A DNA stretch of 64,000 nt, from positions 310,001 to 374,000 of the forward strand of contig JAZGTN010000169.1 of NCBI GenBank assembly GCA_037783415.1, given 5' to 3'. The position numbers and the translations under genes were made by a program. Under the pieces are notes generated by a model, which searched no databases, was not told the DNA's origin, and saw only the letters and a list, made by a program, of their open reading frames with translations. The stretch is from Leptasterias polaris (Eukaryota; Echinodermata; Asteroidea; Forcipulatida; Asteriidae). This document shows positions 41,201 through 46,029 of the stretch, one piece after another (within the stretch, counting starts at the first letter, position 1; each line of letters opens with the position of its first letter).

Positions 41201-42200
41201 TCTTTCCAACCATATTCATTTCATAACAAACGTGTGTTATAGCCTAAAGGACCCAATCCGAAGGCAATGTGTCCTTTTAGTATTGGTTTGGTTTTGGTTT
41301 TTCACACCGAAAAACTGACGTGTTTTTTTCTCGATTGTATAACACTGCAAGGACACTAGTTAATGAGATGGAGGTTGATGCTGCAATTGTACTCAAGTCA
41401 TAATTACATAATTACTGGTTTATTGATTAAACGCAAATGGTCCTTCCAAGGGGAAGGCTGTTTGTTTGAGTCAAGGAGAATTACTTTTAGTAAAGAATCT
41501 AGTCCGGTCAATTTCAGTAAATAGTGTATCATTATCGCTAACACGTATTCTAAAATCACGCAAGTATCCATAATTTATAAAACCTTTGGTATCTTTTTCA
41601 TTAGCAACTATTGCATTCAATTTCGTTTTCGTGCCCCAGTGATCCTGTTCTTATGGCGGCCCTGAAGGGACATCGCATAATATTACGATTAATTATGTGC
41701 CTATACGTTTACGATGTGACTTTTTTACAATTTATGTTTGCTTACGTATGCGATGTCGTGAAAGCTTTCATTGTAGCTGGCTAGACCAATGATTTGGAAC
41801 AATCTTCCTCCTGTCATTAGGGAATCTGTTAGTTTATCTCTATTTCGTAAAGCTCTTAAAACTCACCTCTATCCATGATAACTTATATTATGTGCGCTAA
41901 TATCTAGATGGAATAGCGACTTATACTTTGTAATTGATATGCTATGTTATATTTCTAGCTATTTATATATCTTGTTCCATCCAAAGGGTAATTTTTTGTC
42001 CATTCAAAAGAAGAAAAACAAAATTAAAATATGTTTACAATTACTCACATCATTATGTAACATTCATGATAACCGATTAACTAGTGGAAATGGTCTAAAC
42101 AAGCGATTGGTTAAACTGGATTGATTAAACGGGACTTACGGTTTGCGAGAATCGTGTCACCAGTTAGGGCCAGAAGCACAAGCGTCACGAAGATCGCCAT
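7516..42200 (-). CDS. Adhesion GPCR with two tandem GAIN-B/GPS modules (whole gene, 21 coding exons)
   Basis: Joined by canonical GT/AG sites with matching phases, the exons give 2727 nt (about 908 residues). Order: signal peptide (1-20), Ig-like domain (about 21-123), a first GAIN-B/GPS-like module (about 124-268), a second GAIN-B/GPS module (about 269-420) with the cleavage point between Leu409 and Thr410, a seven-helix B2/adhesion-type domain (about 425-665), and an acidic Ser/Thr-rich tail (666-908). In this family GPS autoproteolysis leaves an extracellular fragment non-covalently bound to the 7TM part, which exposes a tethered agonist beginning at the Thr. The receptor should sit in the plasma membrane; the ligand is unknown. 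Intron 1 is about 14.5 kb. The Ig-to-module junction is the least certain splice. The ectodomain is unlike named vertebrate subfamilies, so no gene symbol is given. Confidence 0.85.
9022..9389 (-). mobile_element. TTAA MITE, family M1, copy 2
   Basis: Ends AGGCACTGTACACGTTTGG and CCAAACGTGTTCAGTGCCT, flanked by TTAA at 9018-9021 and 9390-9393. It sits in the last GPCR intron. Confidence 0.88.
9394..10117. other. Intron remainder before the tail exon
   Basis: A short stretch near 9580-9620 and 9840-9890 repeats GGGACAGATTT/GGGACAAATCT words, probably part of a decayed repeat. No exon is recognised. Confidence 0.35.
10118..10159 (-). CDS. GPCR coding exon 20: TM7 end
   Basis: A 42-nt exon, phase 0 to 0, encoding GVFFFVVQCVLDHE, the end of TM7 that continues into the conserved V-R-R of the next exon. 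Confidence 0.9.
10348..10746. repeat. Long foldback element in a GPCR intron
   Basis: About 170-bp arms facing each other. The left end GGACACGTTGCCTCGGATTG is inverted at the right end (CAATCCGAGGCAACGTGTCC), and AATGATCCACACAAAAT reappears inverted as ATTTTGTGTGGATCATT. It lies between the exon 19 and exon 20 coding sequences. A diverged end fragment is at 41203-41278. Confidence 0.85.
10774..10891 (-). CDS. GPCR coding exon 19: TM6 and most of TM7
   Basis: A 118-nt exon, phase 2 to 0. LILEPMLGIPWLFGLF is TM6 (LG..WlfGl) and TYAFVIFNTLQ the TM7 FN.LQG region, ending CAG|GTAAAG. Confidence 0.93.
11070..11342 (-). repeat. tRNA-derived SINE-like element, family A, diverged copy
   Basis: Contains CCACGACCGGGACACGAACC and TCTGGTGCTCTAAGCCGC, corresponding to the B-box and A-box regions of the copy at 2054-2496, with the same body words (AACACTGGGGTTAACCCC). 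Confidence 0.6.
11472..11557 (-). CDS. GPCR coding exon 18: TM5 end and intracellular loop 3
   Basis: An 86-nt exon, phase 0 to 2, encoding ANTALLVRLIVIFMSLQTNK then a basic KKKDEAQKM loop. Donor AA|GTGAGT. Confidence 0.9.
11731..11800 (-). CDS. GPCR coding exon 17: extracellular loop 2 and TM5 start
   Basis: A 70-nt exon, phase 2 to 0, encoding ACWLSDDYNFRWAFLAPVVV. CWLS...W.F..P is the conserved loop-2/TM5 signature; its Cys pairs with the TM3 Cys. Confidence 0.94.
11955..12018 (-). CDS. GPCR coding exon 16: TM4 end and extracellular loop 2
   Basis: A 64-nt exon, phase 1 to 2, encoding CPAVIVLISMGFNFERYNSD. It bridges the GWG of TM4 and the CWLS of extracellular loop 2. Acceptor CGTCTCAG, donor CA|GTAAGT. 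Confidence 0.88.
12306..12440. repeat. Hairpin MITE in a GPCR intron
   Basis: TTAGGCCGTGTCCGAATTGG is inverted at the far end (CCGTTTCGGACACGGCCTTA), and the arms GGCTACAGCTACGGCTAG/CTAGCCGTAGCTGTAGCC are complementary. Total about 135 bp. Confidence 0.85.
12690..13680 (+). mobile_element. LINE 3'-end remnant, split by an M1 MITE
   Basis: A plus-strand frame near 12841-12950 reads GPKVWNSLSIDN...FKQKLKCLL, matching the GPKLWNS..FK...LL end of the element at 30705-31949. The 3' part (CTCGACAAGCTCTGCTTTTT) resembles 31807-31830 of that element, and the tail resumes after the MITE as GATTGATTGATTGAGTCGAA. Confidence 0.6.
13244..13612 (-). mobile_element. TTAA MITE, family M1, copy 3 (inside a LINE remnant)
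   Basis: Ends AGGCACTGGACACGTTTAG and CCAAACGTGTCCAGTGCCT, flanked by TTAA at 13240-13243 and 13613-13616. Confidence 0.88.
13987..14137 (-). CDS. GPCR coding exon 15: TM3, intracellular loop 2, TM4 start
   Basis: A 151-nt exon, phase 0 to 1. ACRFIAISLHFFLLAAFVWM with FLEGVFLL is the TM3 signature of adhesion GPCRs and includes the conserved extracellular Cys. It ends in TM4 (VWLAVGWG). Confidence 0.94.
14398..14543. repeat. Hairpin MITE in a GPCR intron
   Basis: GGGCCGATTTCACAAAGAGC is matched inverted by GTTTGTGAAAACGAGCCC, with inner arms AAGATTGATCTTAA/TTAAGATGAATCTTA. Confidence 0.75.
14715..14750 (+). repeat. CTT microsatellite
   Basis: About nine CTT/TTC units in a GPCR intron. Confidence 0.85.
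14930..15118. repeat. GGGTCAG-rich dispersed repeat, copy 1
   Basis: Words such as GGGTCAGATTTGATCAGG, TTTCCGGGTCA and AATCTGTGTCAAAATGA recur at 19207-19415, 19915-20000, 53746-53950 and 54174-54386. Confidence 0.5.
15254..15347 (-). CDS. GPCR coding exon 14: TM2
   Basis: Phase 2 to 0. MRSLRIVIHADLAFALLAAH matches the R..IH.nLa..lLla pattern at the start of TM2. It ends LDTKNE|GTGAGT. Confidence 0.92.
15467..15825 (-). repeat. MITE-like repeat, family M4, copy 3
   Basis: Inverted copy of the 5871-6260 family, flanked by TTAA at 15463-15466 and 15826-15829. Its edge is about 25 bases from the donor end of the TM1 exon at 15851. Confidence 0.65.
15851..15960 (-). CDS. GPCR coding exon 13: TM1
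   Basis: Phase 0 to 2. It encodes a juxtamembrane segment (FQLSPEDEKILDIL) followed by the hydrophobic helix TVIGLCLSITCLTATLLTYA, as in TM1 of adhesion GPCRs. Donor AG|GTGAGT. Confidence 0.9.
16208..16313 (-). CDS. GPCR coding exon 12: canonical GPS cleavage site
   Basis: A 106-nt exon, phase 2 to 0, encoding IWSDQGCSV...QCSCNHLTSFAILMRPVE. This is a textbook GPS motif with the cleavage bond between Leu (16243-16241) and Thr (16240-16238). The residues after Thr (TSFAILM) match the tethered-agonist position of the family. Confidence 0.93.
17040..17600 (+). repeat. MITE-like repeat, family M4, copy 4, interrupted
   Basis: Starts with the ATTAATGGCAACAAAGACTTA and TTTCGATAGTATAAAGCATT words of the family. 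The right end (AACAATTGAACGGTTCCAAA) resumes near 17575, after an insertion of about 230 bases ending in an ATT-rich tail at about 17521-17540. Confidence 0.5.
17727..18100 (+). repeat. MITE-like repeat, family M3, decayed copy
   Basis: Begins ACAGGATTGGTAGAGCTGAC and contains CAGTGTTCATGTTTTGTGTG, as in 26538-26640 and 38497-38580. Confidence 0.5.
18284..18336 (-). CDS. GPCR coding exon 11: canonical GPS, N-terminal half
   Basis: A 53-nt exon, phase 0 to 2, encoding YNASAEEPACCFFNGSE and donating AG to the codon completed by exon 12. It contains the first GPS cysteine. Confidence 0.8.
18410..18535 (-). repeat. tRNA-like SINE, family B, copy 1
   Basis: On the minus strand 18513 down to about 18440 reads GGGCTAGATAGCTCAGTTGG (D-arm/A box), then GGTTCAATTCCCACTCTAG (B box, T-arm). 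The ends GGCTAGA and TCTAGTC can pair as an acceptor stem. It is followed by TTTGTTCAACCCAAAATC, which is also found after the copy at 63008, so this is a dispersed element and probably not a working tRNA gene. Confidence 0.7.
18957..19135 (-). CDS. GPCR coding exon 10: module 2 GAIN-B segment
   Basis: A 179-nt exon, phase 1 to 0, acceptor CTTCTTCCATAG. It encodes KMKVRFSSDVLEVRLL and ends ELGFPVQP|GTAAAT. Counterpart of exon 5. Confidence 0.72.
19207..19415. repeat. GGGTCAG-rich dispersed repeat, copy 2
   Basis: Contains ACTGACCCGTGTTTGGGTC and AATTCTGACCCGGAAGTTA. It lies just upstream, in gene orientation, of the module 2 GAIN exon 10. Confidence 0.5.
19479..19649. repeat. Hairpin with loop motif CATCGAAACGTCGAG
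   Basis: GTTTGCGGTAACACCATGTG at the left is inverted at the right (CACATGGTGTCACCGCAAAC), extended by AAATCTCTTTTGAGT/ACTCAAAAGAGATTT. The interior has CTGAAGACGACCAGAGCAT then CGAAACGTC. A shorter relative is at 21808-21838. Confidence 0.75.
20019..20111 (-). CDS. GPCR coding exon 9: module 2 beta-rich segment
   Basis: A 93-nt exon, phase 1 to 1 (PCSKVKTIID... to PPPVGVT), donor G|GTAAGC. It is the counterpart of exon 4. Confidence 0.68.
20168..21277 (+). repeat. MITE-like repeat, family M4, copy 5, interrupted
   Basis: Left part at 20168-20440 (GATCACTCTTAAAATTAATG to AAATGAAATTTTCACTGGTT). The right end resumes near 21225 (AAAACAATCGAACGGTTCCA). About 780 bases are inserted between, including the hairpin at 20937-21214. 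Confidence 0.55.
20937..21214. repeat. Hairpin element inserted in an M4 copy
   Basis: ACAGCAATCCTTCACCGATC and TTGGTGGCAGCAGA at the left are inverted at the right as TCTGCTGCCACCAA and GATCGGTGAAGGATTGCTGT. TACCTGGGTGGTA/TACCACCCAGGTA forms inner arms. Confidence 0.85.
21506..21530 (-). CDS. GPCR coding exon 8: module 2 microexon
   Basis: A 25-nt exon (IELHTCTI), phase 0 to 1, with acceptor TTTTTCAG and donor G|GTGAGT. It links the degenerate GPS to the second module. Confidence 0.62.
21640..21730 (-). CDS. GPCR coding exon 7: first GPS-like motif, degenerate
   Basis: A 91-nt exon, phase 2 to 0, encoding KWTTQNC...NGTVLCNCSIGSKIAVLM. The Trp, the three remaining Cys and the closing AVLM of the GPS motif are kept. 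The His-Leu-Thr/Ser needed for self-cleavage is missing: CNHLTSF in exon 12 corresponds to CSIGSK here. It is therefore predicted not to cleave. Confidence 0.75.
22174..22226 (-). CDS. GPCR coding exon 6: first GPS-like motif, N-terminal half
   Basis: A 53-nt exon, phase 0 to 2, encoding SDDAESANPKCAYFTDS. The length and phases are identical to those of exon 11 (PACCFFNGSE), which carries the first Cys of the canonical GPS. Confidence 0.72.
23339..23496 (-). CDS. GPCR coding exon 5: module 1 GAIN-B segment
   Basis: Phase 1 to 0, ending LEITFPIEQ|GTAGGT, directly comparable with ELGFPVQP at the end of exon 10. Two acceptors six bases apart (exon start 23496 or 23490) keep the same phase. It contains VMGVEILPI and repeated charged segments. 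Confidence 0.68.
23942..24858. mobile_element. Non-autonomous hAT-like element at a splice donor
   Basis: About 917 bp with ends CAGGGGCGTCGATCG and CCCATCGACGCCCTTG (inverted, imperfect) and a perfect 8-bp target duplication ACTTACCA at 23934-23941 and 24859-24866. CAGGG ends and 8-bp duplications are typical of hAT transposons. It has G/C runs (24770-24835) and no transposase-like frame. The duplicated octamer is the complement of TGGTAAGT, the donor of GPCR exon 4. Confidence 0.85.
24865..24963 (-). CDS. GPCR coding exon 4: module 1 beta-rich segment
   Basis: A 99-nt exon, phase 1 to 1 (SCVLVKQGESQ... to ISGTSGD), counterpart of exon 9. Its donor TG|GTAAGT lies within the 8-bp target duplication of a hAT element that ends at 24858. 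Reading past the donor meets G-rich element sequence and a stop. Confidence 0.68.
25527..25560 (-). CDS. GPCR coding exon 3: module 1 microexon
   Basis: A 34-nt exon (KSIHNKTLCDI), phase 0 to 1, with acceptor TTTGTCAACAG and donor G|GTAAGAG. It is the counterpart of the 25-nt exon 8 at 21506-21530, which has the same phases and position in its module. Confidence 0.6.
26538..27283 (+). repeat. Family M3 element interrupted by an M1 MITE
   Basis: The left part (ACAGGATTGGTAGAGC to ACAATTTGGGC) and the right part (TTTCAGCATGTAAACAC to CCTGTATAATACC) together correspond to 5017-5401. The M1 MITE occupies the middle. Confidence 0.65.
26639..27005 (-). mobile_element. TTAA MITE, family M1, copy 4 (nested)
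   Basis: Ends GGCCCTGTACACGTTTGG and AAACGTGTTCAGTGCCT, flanked by TTAA at 26635-26638 and 27006-27009. It is inserted in an M3 element, whose counterpart at 5108-5114 shows the unoccupied site. Confidence 0.88.
27352..27659 (-). CDS. GPCR coding exon 2: Ig-like domain
   Basis: Acceptor TTTTTAG then AC TGT..., completing the codon left by exon 1. It encodes about 100 residues with an Ig-like pattern: Cys in EAKCSI, Trp in FTWQAV, Cys in VTLYCLV, and several N-glycosylation sites. Two donors are possible: AAT|GTACTC (used here, phase 0, compatible with exon 3) or the stronger-looking G|GTAATG five bases earlier, which would need an unseen intermediate exon. Confidence 0.65.
28025..28640 (-). 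mobile_element. CR1/L2-like LINE remnant (reverse transcriptase C-terminal part)
   Basis: Minus-strand frames read FITCRIDFCNSLLLGLPDS and KLQRVQNSEDRL, then, after frameshifts, VWNKLPQNIKDA and a terminal F..L..L motif. This is the standard post-catalytic region of CR1/L2 LINEs (DYCNSLL.GLP, LQ.VQN.AAR, WN.LP..I). It is frameshifted and non-functional. It lies in intron 1 of the GPCR, on the same strand. Confidence 0.8.
29661..30015 (-). mobile_element. TTAA MITE, family M2, copy 1
   Basis: Ends AGGCCCTGTACACTATTGG and CCTGTATAATACCT, flanked by TTAA at 29657-29660 and 30016-30019. It includes ATCGCGCGCGATAATAAACT. It matches 38497-38850 in opposite orientation. Confidence 0.8.
30705..31949 (+). 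mobile_element. Jockey/CR1-type LINE remnant, 3' half
   Basis: KLSLNLNKTTCMLFS, VKFLGLYIDNKLSWKYHIDY, YINYGILAWGSA and LTILQKRALRIVN form the reverse-transcriptase thumb and connection region. After a stop at about 31185 the frame continues to YPTRQA and GPKLWNSFDNSL. The 3' UTR ends in an AATG microsatellite tail (about 31920-31950). It is 5'-truncated, lies in GPCR intron 1 antisense to the host gene, and shares 3' features with 12690-13680. Confidence 0.85.
31950..32194. repeat. Foldback element beside the LINE tail
   Basis: GGCGAAGCCACGAGGGCCTT at the left is inverted at the right (AAGGCCCTCGTGGCTTCGCC), extended by TTCCAACTTGTTTGCG/CGCAAACAAGTTGGAA and GGGAGACCACGC/GCGTGGTCTCCC. Confidence 0.85.
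32281..32566. repeat. Interstitial telomeric (TTAGGG) array between inverted arms
   Basis: 32361-32497 is a run of TTAGGG with variants (GTAAGGG, GTCAGGG, TTGGG). It is bracketed by inverted arms 32281-32340 (TTTTGTACTGTAATACTG) and 32505-32566 (CAGTGTTACAGTACAAAA), which also share GCGAGGGGTTTTG/CAAAACCCCTCGC. Confidence 0.9.
32685..32823. repeat. Foldback element
   Basis: CCCAGGAGAGATGAGGCCAC is inverted at the far end (GTGGCCTCATCTCTCCTGGG), with inner arms AATTGGCGTGTT/AACACGCAAATT. Confidence 0.85.
33214..33350. repeat. Hairpin MITE, family H1, copy 2 (left end lost)
   Basis: Matches 3971-4132 from TTACGAGTTGACCAATCAC to GGCTTAATGGATCGGTGTAT; the first ~20 bases of the left arm are replaced. 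Confidence 0.75.
33960..34032 (+). repeat. SINE/LINE-like tail with ATT microsatellite
   Basis: AAAGCGCATTGAGACGTTAT and GCGCTATATAAGAACTAG precede an ATT run, the layout of a retroposon 3' tail. Confidence 0.5.
34795..35310. repeat. Decayed inverted repeats with TCTTCGTGAAA words
   Basis: CGTCACCGTTTTCACGAAGA near 34808 is mirrored by GTGAAAACGGTGACG near 35292. TGGCTCTTCGTGAAA occurs at about 35018, 35130 and 35222. Confidence 0.5.
35521..36250. repeat. Large foldback element (about 730 bp)
   Basis: The left end AATAGGGCCAATCCACTTCG is inverted at the right (CGAAGTGGATTGGCCCTATA). Further matching pairs inward include TTTTTATCCGGGTTAT/ATAACCCGGATTAAAAA, TGGGGACCAGACT/AGTCTGGTCCCCA and CTCAGCGCG/CAGCGCG. 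Arms are roughly 330 bp. Confidence 0.85.
36836..37855. repeat. Foldback element with internal TTCAATTTCG words
   Basis: AGGTTTTCTCGGTCAATTTC and AATGAGCAGCC at the left are inverted at the right (GGCTGCTCATTTGCC, GAAATTGACCGAGAAAACCT). The interior near 36925-37130 repeats (C)ATTCAATTT(C/A)G words. The open frames at 37277-37648 look like by-products. Confidence 0.75.
38497..38850 (+). mobile_element. TTAA MITE, family M2, copy 2
   Basis: Ends AGGTATTATACAGG and CCAATAGTGTACAGGCCT, flanked by TTAA at 38493-38496 and 38851-38854. Confidence 0.8.
38954..39030 (+). repeat. GTT microsatellite
   Basis: Imperfect run of GTT units (TGTTGTTGTT...) in GPCR intron 1. Confidence 0.9.
39780..39852. 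repeat. Poly-G run followed by poly-C run
   Basis: A G run of about 20 or more, then GACGTTCATGTCCGTCC, then a C run of about 20. The pair can form a long G:C hairpin. Length in the assembly may be unreliable. Confidence 0.85.
40576..40943 (+). mobile_element. TTAA MITE, family M1, copy 5
   Basis: Ends AGGCACCGAACACGTTTGG and CCAAACGTGTACAGTGCCT, flanked by TTAA at 40572-40575 and 40944-40947. Confidence 0.88.
41780..41880 (+). mobile_element. LINE C-terminal fragment
   Basis: The frame reads ARPMIWNNLPPVIRES then SLFRKALKTHLYP and a stop, the W-N-L-P..I.....F.k.LKthL ending of CR1/L2-like LINE ORF2. Confidence 0.65.
42140..42200 (-). CDS. GPCR coding exon 1: signal peptide
   Basis: ATG at 42200-42198 begins a 20-codon hydrophobic leader (MAIFVTLVLLAL...) ending at C|GTAAGT, phase 1. 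The next in-phase exon completes the codon at 27659. An AG preceded by GTTTTAAC just upstream of the ATG suggests a separate 5' UTR exon that I could not locate. Confidence 0.7.
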
Positions 42201-42957
42201 TATCAGAATACTGTTAAAACAAAATGTACAAATTAATTTATAATTAAAATAGCTCGTGTAGATTTGCAATCAACTTTTTACTTTTCCCTTTCCCCTTTAC
42301 TTCATATTTTATTTGTTATTCGTGTTGTTCTTGTTCCCCATATTATGGAGTTGTCCTTAATCTAAAACTGACAATTTCTAAATTGAGTTCTTCTTCATAC
42401 ACACTGCTCCTAGGCCTACAAAATACAAAAAGGAACCCGTTATAACTGGTTATGGTATCAAATAATAATTATAATTAACAAATTAACTAAGATTTAAGGA
42501 AATGAAAATGTTGCAATTGAATTCTCAGCTTTTAAAAACAAATGAACATTTTTCCACTCACCAGTCAAATTCATCCGTGGGGGTCCACGTAACGATATTT
42601 CACATACGCGATATCAGAAGAAACACCAACCACTCGGTACCGTTAGCTCGCAATGACTCCCAAAGCGATGTTGACCTACCACGCAGCAATGACAACAAAC
42701 ACTGGAAATTGATTGTACAGCGCATTACCAACCGCCAATGTACTCAATTATAGTTGTCTGACGTACCGTGATGCCCTTTTCTATAGAACGATAGATCGGA
42801 GCGGTTTGCCGTAAAACATTAAAGGTTATAGTGATAAATACGGGGGTAATTATTAAGTGTTTTGAATACAGAAATTTAAAGTATCACATTTTACAAATTA
42901 TATTAAAACGGCGCCCAGGTAAGAATATACACAACAAAATAACCACGAATATAACTT

Positions 42958-43167
42958 GACAACTACATTTAATACTATTGGACAACTACATTTAATACTA
43001 TTGGACAACTACATTTAATACTATTGGACAACTACATTTAATACTATTGGACAACTACATTTAATACTATTGGACAACTACATTTAATACTATTGGACAA
43101 CTACATTTAATACTATTGGACAACTACATTTAATACTATTGGACAACTACATTTAATACTTATTGGA
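42958..43167 (+). repeat. 23-bp minisatellite
   Basis: About nine nearly identical head-to-tail units of ACAACTACATTTAATACTATTGG; the last unit has one extra base. Confidence 0.95.
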
Positions 43168-43217
43168 CTTGGCAGCAAATACCTTCACTTAAATAGGCAA
43201 TGTGCGGGTCTTTACGT

Positions 43218-43266
43218 CATAAGCAGAGTGACTGGCTTATAATATAAGCCAGTCACTCTGCTTATG
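43218..43266. repeat. Perfect palindrome, 24-bp arms
   Basis: CATAAGCAGAGTGACTGGCT followed by TATA, a single central A, then the exact complement. It could extrude as a hairpin or be the remnant of a foldback element. Confidence 0.95.
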
Positions 43267-43586
43267 GATAGGCAATTTTTTTAAACACGACTTAGGTTTT
43301 GTCTCCGGTTTTTGGCCGCTTCCGCCACTAAGTTTTTCAAAATAAAAGACGAAACCTTAGCCAGAGTTTAAACCAGAGCTTTAAGTCAGAGTTTAAGCTG
43401 AGTGGGATTGATGAAGGTCAAAGCCTTAGCCTGTCTCAGTTCACTTCAAATTAATAAGCGTCTCGAATTCGGTGCTCTTTGCGTGCCAAGGACAGAGCTG
43501 TGTTTTGAATGAGTTAGGTTGCGACAGCTTGCGATATGGCGTTCTTCACAAGCCTCGAAGTGTGACGTCAGATGTTCAGGCTAGCC

Positions 43587-44067
43587 AGGGCCGTTCCGCT
43601 TGCGCAAACGTTGCCAACGTTTGCAAATGTTTGCCAACAAGTTTGAGTGGAACGAATTGTGCGCCAAGAACGTTGGCGAACGTTCGCAACCAGAGGCGAA
43701 CGTATTTCTGAGGTGTTGGTGGGTGGTTTTTAAAATGCAGACAACAAAACGTTAAGCAGACAATATTATTTTCTTGTCACGAAAATAGTTATAATGTGTT
43801 TTCAGTGGTTGGTAACGCAGTCAGGTGGAGCTGAAATAACAACTTAATTAGTTGAAGTCATGATGTACAAACGATGACTTAATTTTACCTAAAATACAGC
43901 AAAAACCAAGATACAAAAAAAATCATACGGTGTCACCATCTTCATTACAGAGCGCTGCCTTATTGACATCAATGTGCGCATGCAATCGTTCCAGTCGAGT
44001 CGCAAACGGTCACAAACGTTTGCGCGAACGGTCGCGGTCTGTTTGCACAAGTTGTGGAACGCACCCC
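43587..44067. mobile_element. MITE with GCGCAAACG-rich ends, intact copy
   Basis: About 480 bp, with ends GGGCCGTTCCGCTTGCGCAA and TTGCACAAGTTGTGGAACGC in inverted orientation and repeated TTGCGCAAACG/GTTCGC words in both arms. A second copy, split by another insertion, is at 57034-59061. Confidence 0.7.
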
Positions 44068-44315
44068 TGACCTGTGTCATAGGGATTTTTTCCTCCGGTG
44101 TGTGTGTGTGTCCCCCTTACGGTAAATTAACATGCCCTAGGTTTAATCAAAAGAGGGCGCTATGGACGCAATGTCTGCACAATGTGGCATTATTGGGGAT
44201 CCTGCCACAGCGGTTTTTTGTAAACTTAATAATTTGTCTGTACTAATACTCACACAGTGTATTTCACTTGAAAAACGTAATGTGAACTCTCAAGAAAATT
44301 GACGTTCACTCGTAA

Positions 44316-44478
44316 TACACCGATCCATTAAGCCACGCCCATTTCTCATTGACCAATCAAAACCGCGAAATCTGATCACCATTTGAGCCGTTTGGTGATC
44401 TTTGCACTAATGGTGATCGGGTTTCGCGGCTGTGATTGGTCAACTCGTAAGGAGGCGGGGCTTAATGGATCGATCTAT
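44316..44478. repeat. Hairpin MITE, family H1, copy 3
   Basis: Opposite orientation to 3971-4132. Ends CACCGATCCATTAAGCCACG and GGGGCTTAATGGATCGATC. Confidence 0.85.
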
Positions 44479-45980
44479 TGTTAACGTGCTGTCTCCTGAT
44501 CCACATAAACAGTTAAAATCTCGCCCAGTCGACTTACTGAAGCAAACAAGTAATTTACCTCGTTAGTTAATTTATTAAATCTTGGATGGTATGAATCAAT
44601 TAGTTTTTGGTTAGTAAATTGGTGGGGTAATCAATATCATTATCAGAATGAGTGATTTGGCACTTCTGGGGATCCGTACTCAGGTAAAAGTATCATAAAG
44701 CTCCGATATTTATGTGTTTGCACCCCCCGTCCCGACCCTCTTGATAGTAAAACATTATTATTATTATTATTTTTTTTTTTGCTGGATGGTGTGATATATA
44801 TCTAACAGACTTAAGCACAAGGTAATTACCCAAGCTTCATTCTTACTAGTACATTCAAAAGTACAATAACAATTGAATAAGATTTGATGTGTTTTCAATT
44901 GATAGTCATTCTAAAGCAAGAAATTAACGCTGTTTTTATTGAGTATAAATCTCTTATTACAACTAATTTGAGTTTATCAGCTTCTTGGATCCTACGCTAT
45001 TCTAGTTTATGTATATTATTCACTCTAAATTGGTTCAAAAGAGAAAGTATTTCAGACCCAACTACCCAAAAGATTGCCGATTTCTTTCAAGAAGAAACAT
45101 CTCCTACATATTCCAGTGATTATGATGACCGATCACGATCATAATAATTATGTATCCATATTTGGAGACAGTGATAATTCCATCGGTACTTTTGACTTTT
45201 TCAACGTGGAATTTAGCAGTGACAGAGGGCGGTATACAATCTGACGGAATGAACCCCATGGAATACTATCGATTTGATTTTCTACAGTAGGCCTACGTAA
45301 AAACATCATCAACATTAAACTTCAACAAATCAGTAATTGTGTCAACATAGAAACATGGTGTTCGTGTAACTGATCTTTCATGTGACTGTGTGTATTTTTT
45401 ATTTGTAAACGTCTTTGTTGTCATTTCAAAATCAAGGTGACATTTAGAGCAGATGTTAAATATTTGTTGTCAAAATTATTCTCGTTCGGCCTCCGTTAGA
45501 GTTGACAAAAACAACTGATGTGACAAAACAACTCTGATGACAAACAAATCTGATATTCTTTACATAACATAACACTTGTGAGTGAGCCGAATCTTTTCAA
45601 GTGGAACGGTTGACCGATCCTTGAACTGCTATTTCATTATGGTCAAATTGTAAAAAAAAAATACACCTCACGTACATAGACTCGTCTGTGTGCATTTCAC
45701 CTTATAAAGCTTGACTAGTACAGTACAGTATACCAAAAGAACAGTAAAATATGTTCGCAAATGCGGAAGTAGTCTATGTTTGTATATTGCGCTGCGAATT
45801 TGAATAAATGGATTTAATGAGTTTTTCAATTCATAGTGAATAATAATAACCAGGAAGTGAACGTCATATTCAGTAAAATCTCAGTGTTAAAACTAATGAC
45901 ATTGCCAATAGTATCAGCAGATAAATTGAATTACACTCGCCACATATAATGTGGTCTACATTTATTTGTTTTTGCAGCGC

Positions 45981-46029
45981 ATGATAATGTCAGGACCAAA
46001 ACTGTTCATCGTTGGAATACTGTTAACAA
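45981..46029 (+). CDS. Ig-ZU5 receptor coding exon 1: signal peptide
   Basis: Acceptor TTTTTGCAG, three bases, then ATG. It encodes MIMSGPKLFIVGILLT and ends A|GTAAGT (phase 1). An ATG six bases later would also give a signal peptide. The acceptor implies an upstream untranslated exon. Confidence 0.75.

Larger units (their letters stand above)
27660..42139 (-). other. GPCR intron 1 (about 14.5 kb), repeat-filled
   Basis: Spliced phase 1 between the signal peptide and Ig exons. Its contents are the LINE remnants, MITEs, foldbacks, telomeric array and microsatellites listed separately. Between them (28641-29656, 34033-34794, 38855-39779) I see only AT-rich sequence with no convincing exon. Additional in-frame exons cannot be ruled out. 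Confidence 0.55.
42201..45977. promoter_or_regulatory. Divergent intergenic region between the two receptor genes
   Basis: The two genes start away from each other, with 3.8 kb between their ATGs. Both first coding exons appear to be preceded by an acceptor site, so untranslated first exons and the promoters should lie in this interval. I could not place a TATA box or start site with confidence. The repeats inside it are listed separately. Confidence 0.5.

Noticed and set aside
42958..43167. CRISPR array
   Set aside because: Units are directly adjacent 23-bp repeats without spacers, in a eukaryotic genome.
44884..45144. 86-codon plus-strand frame upstream of the Ig-ZU5 gene
   Set aside because: No recognisable domain, no good acceptor or donor, and not in phase with the signal-peptide exon.
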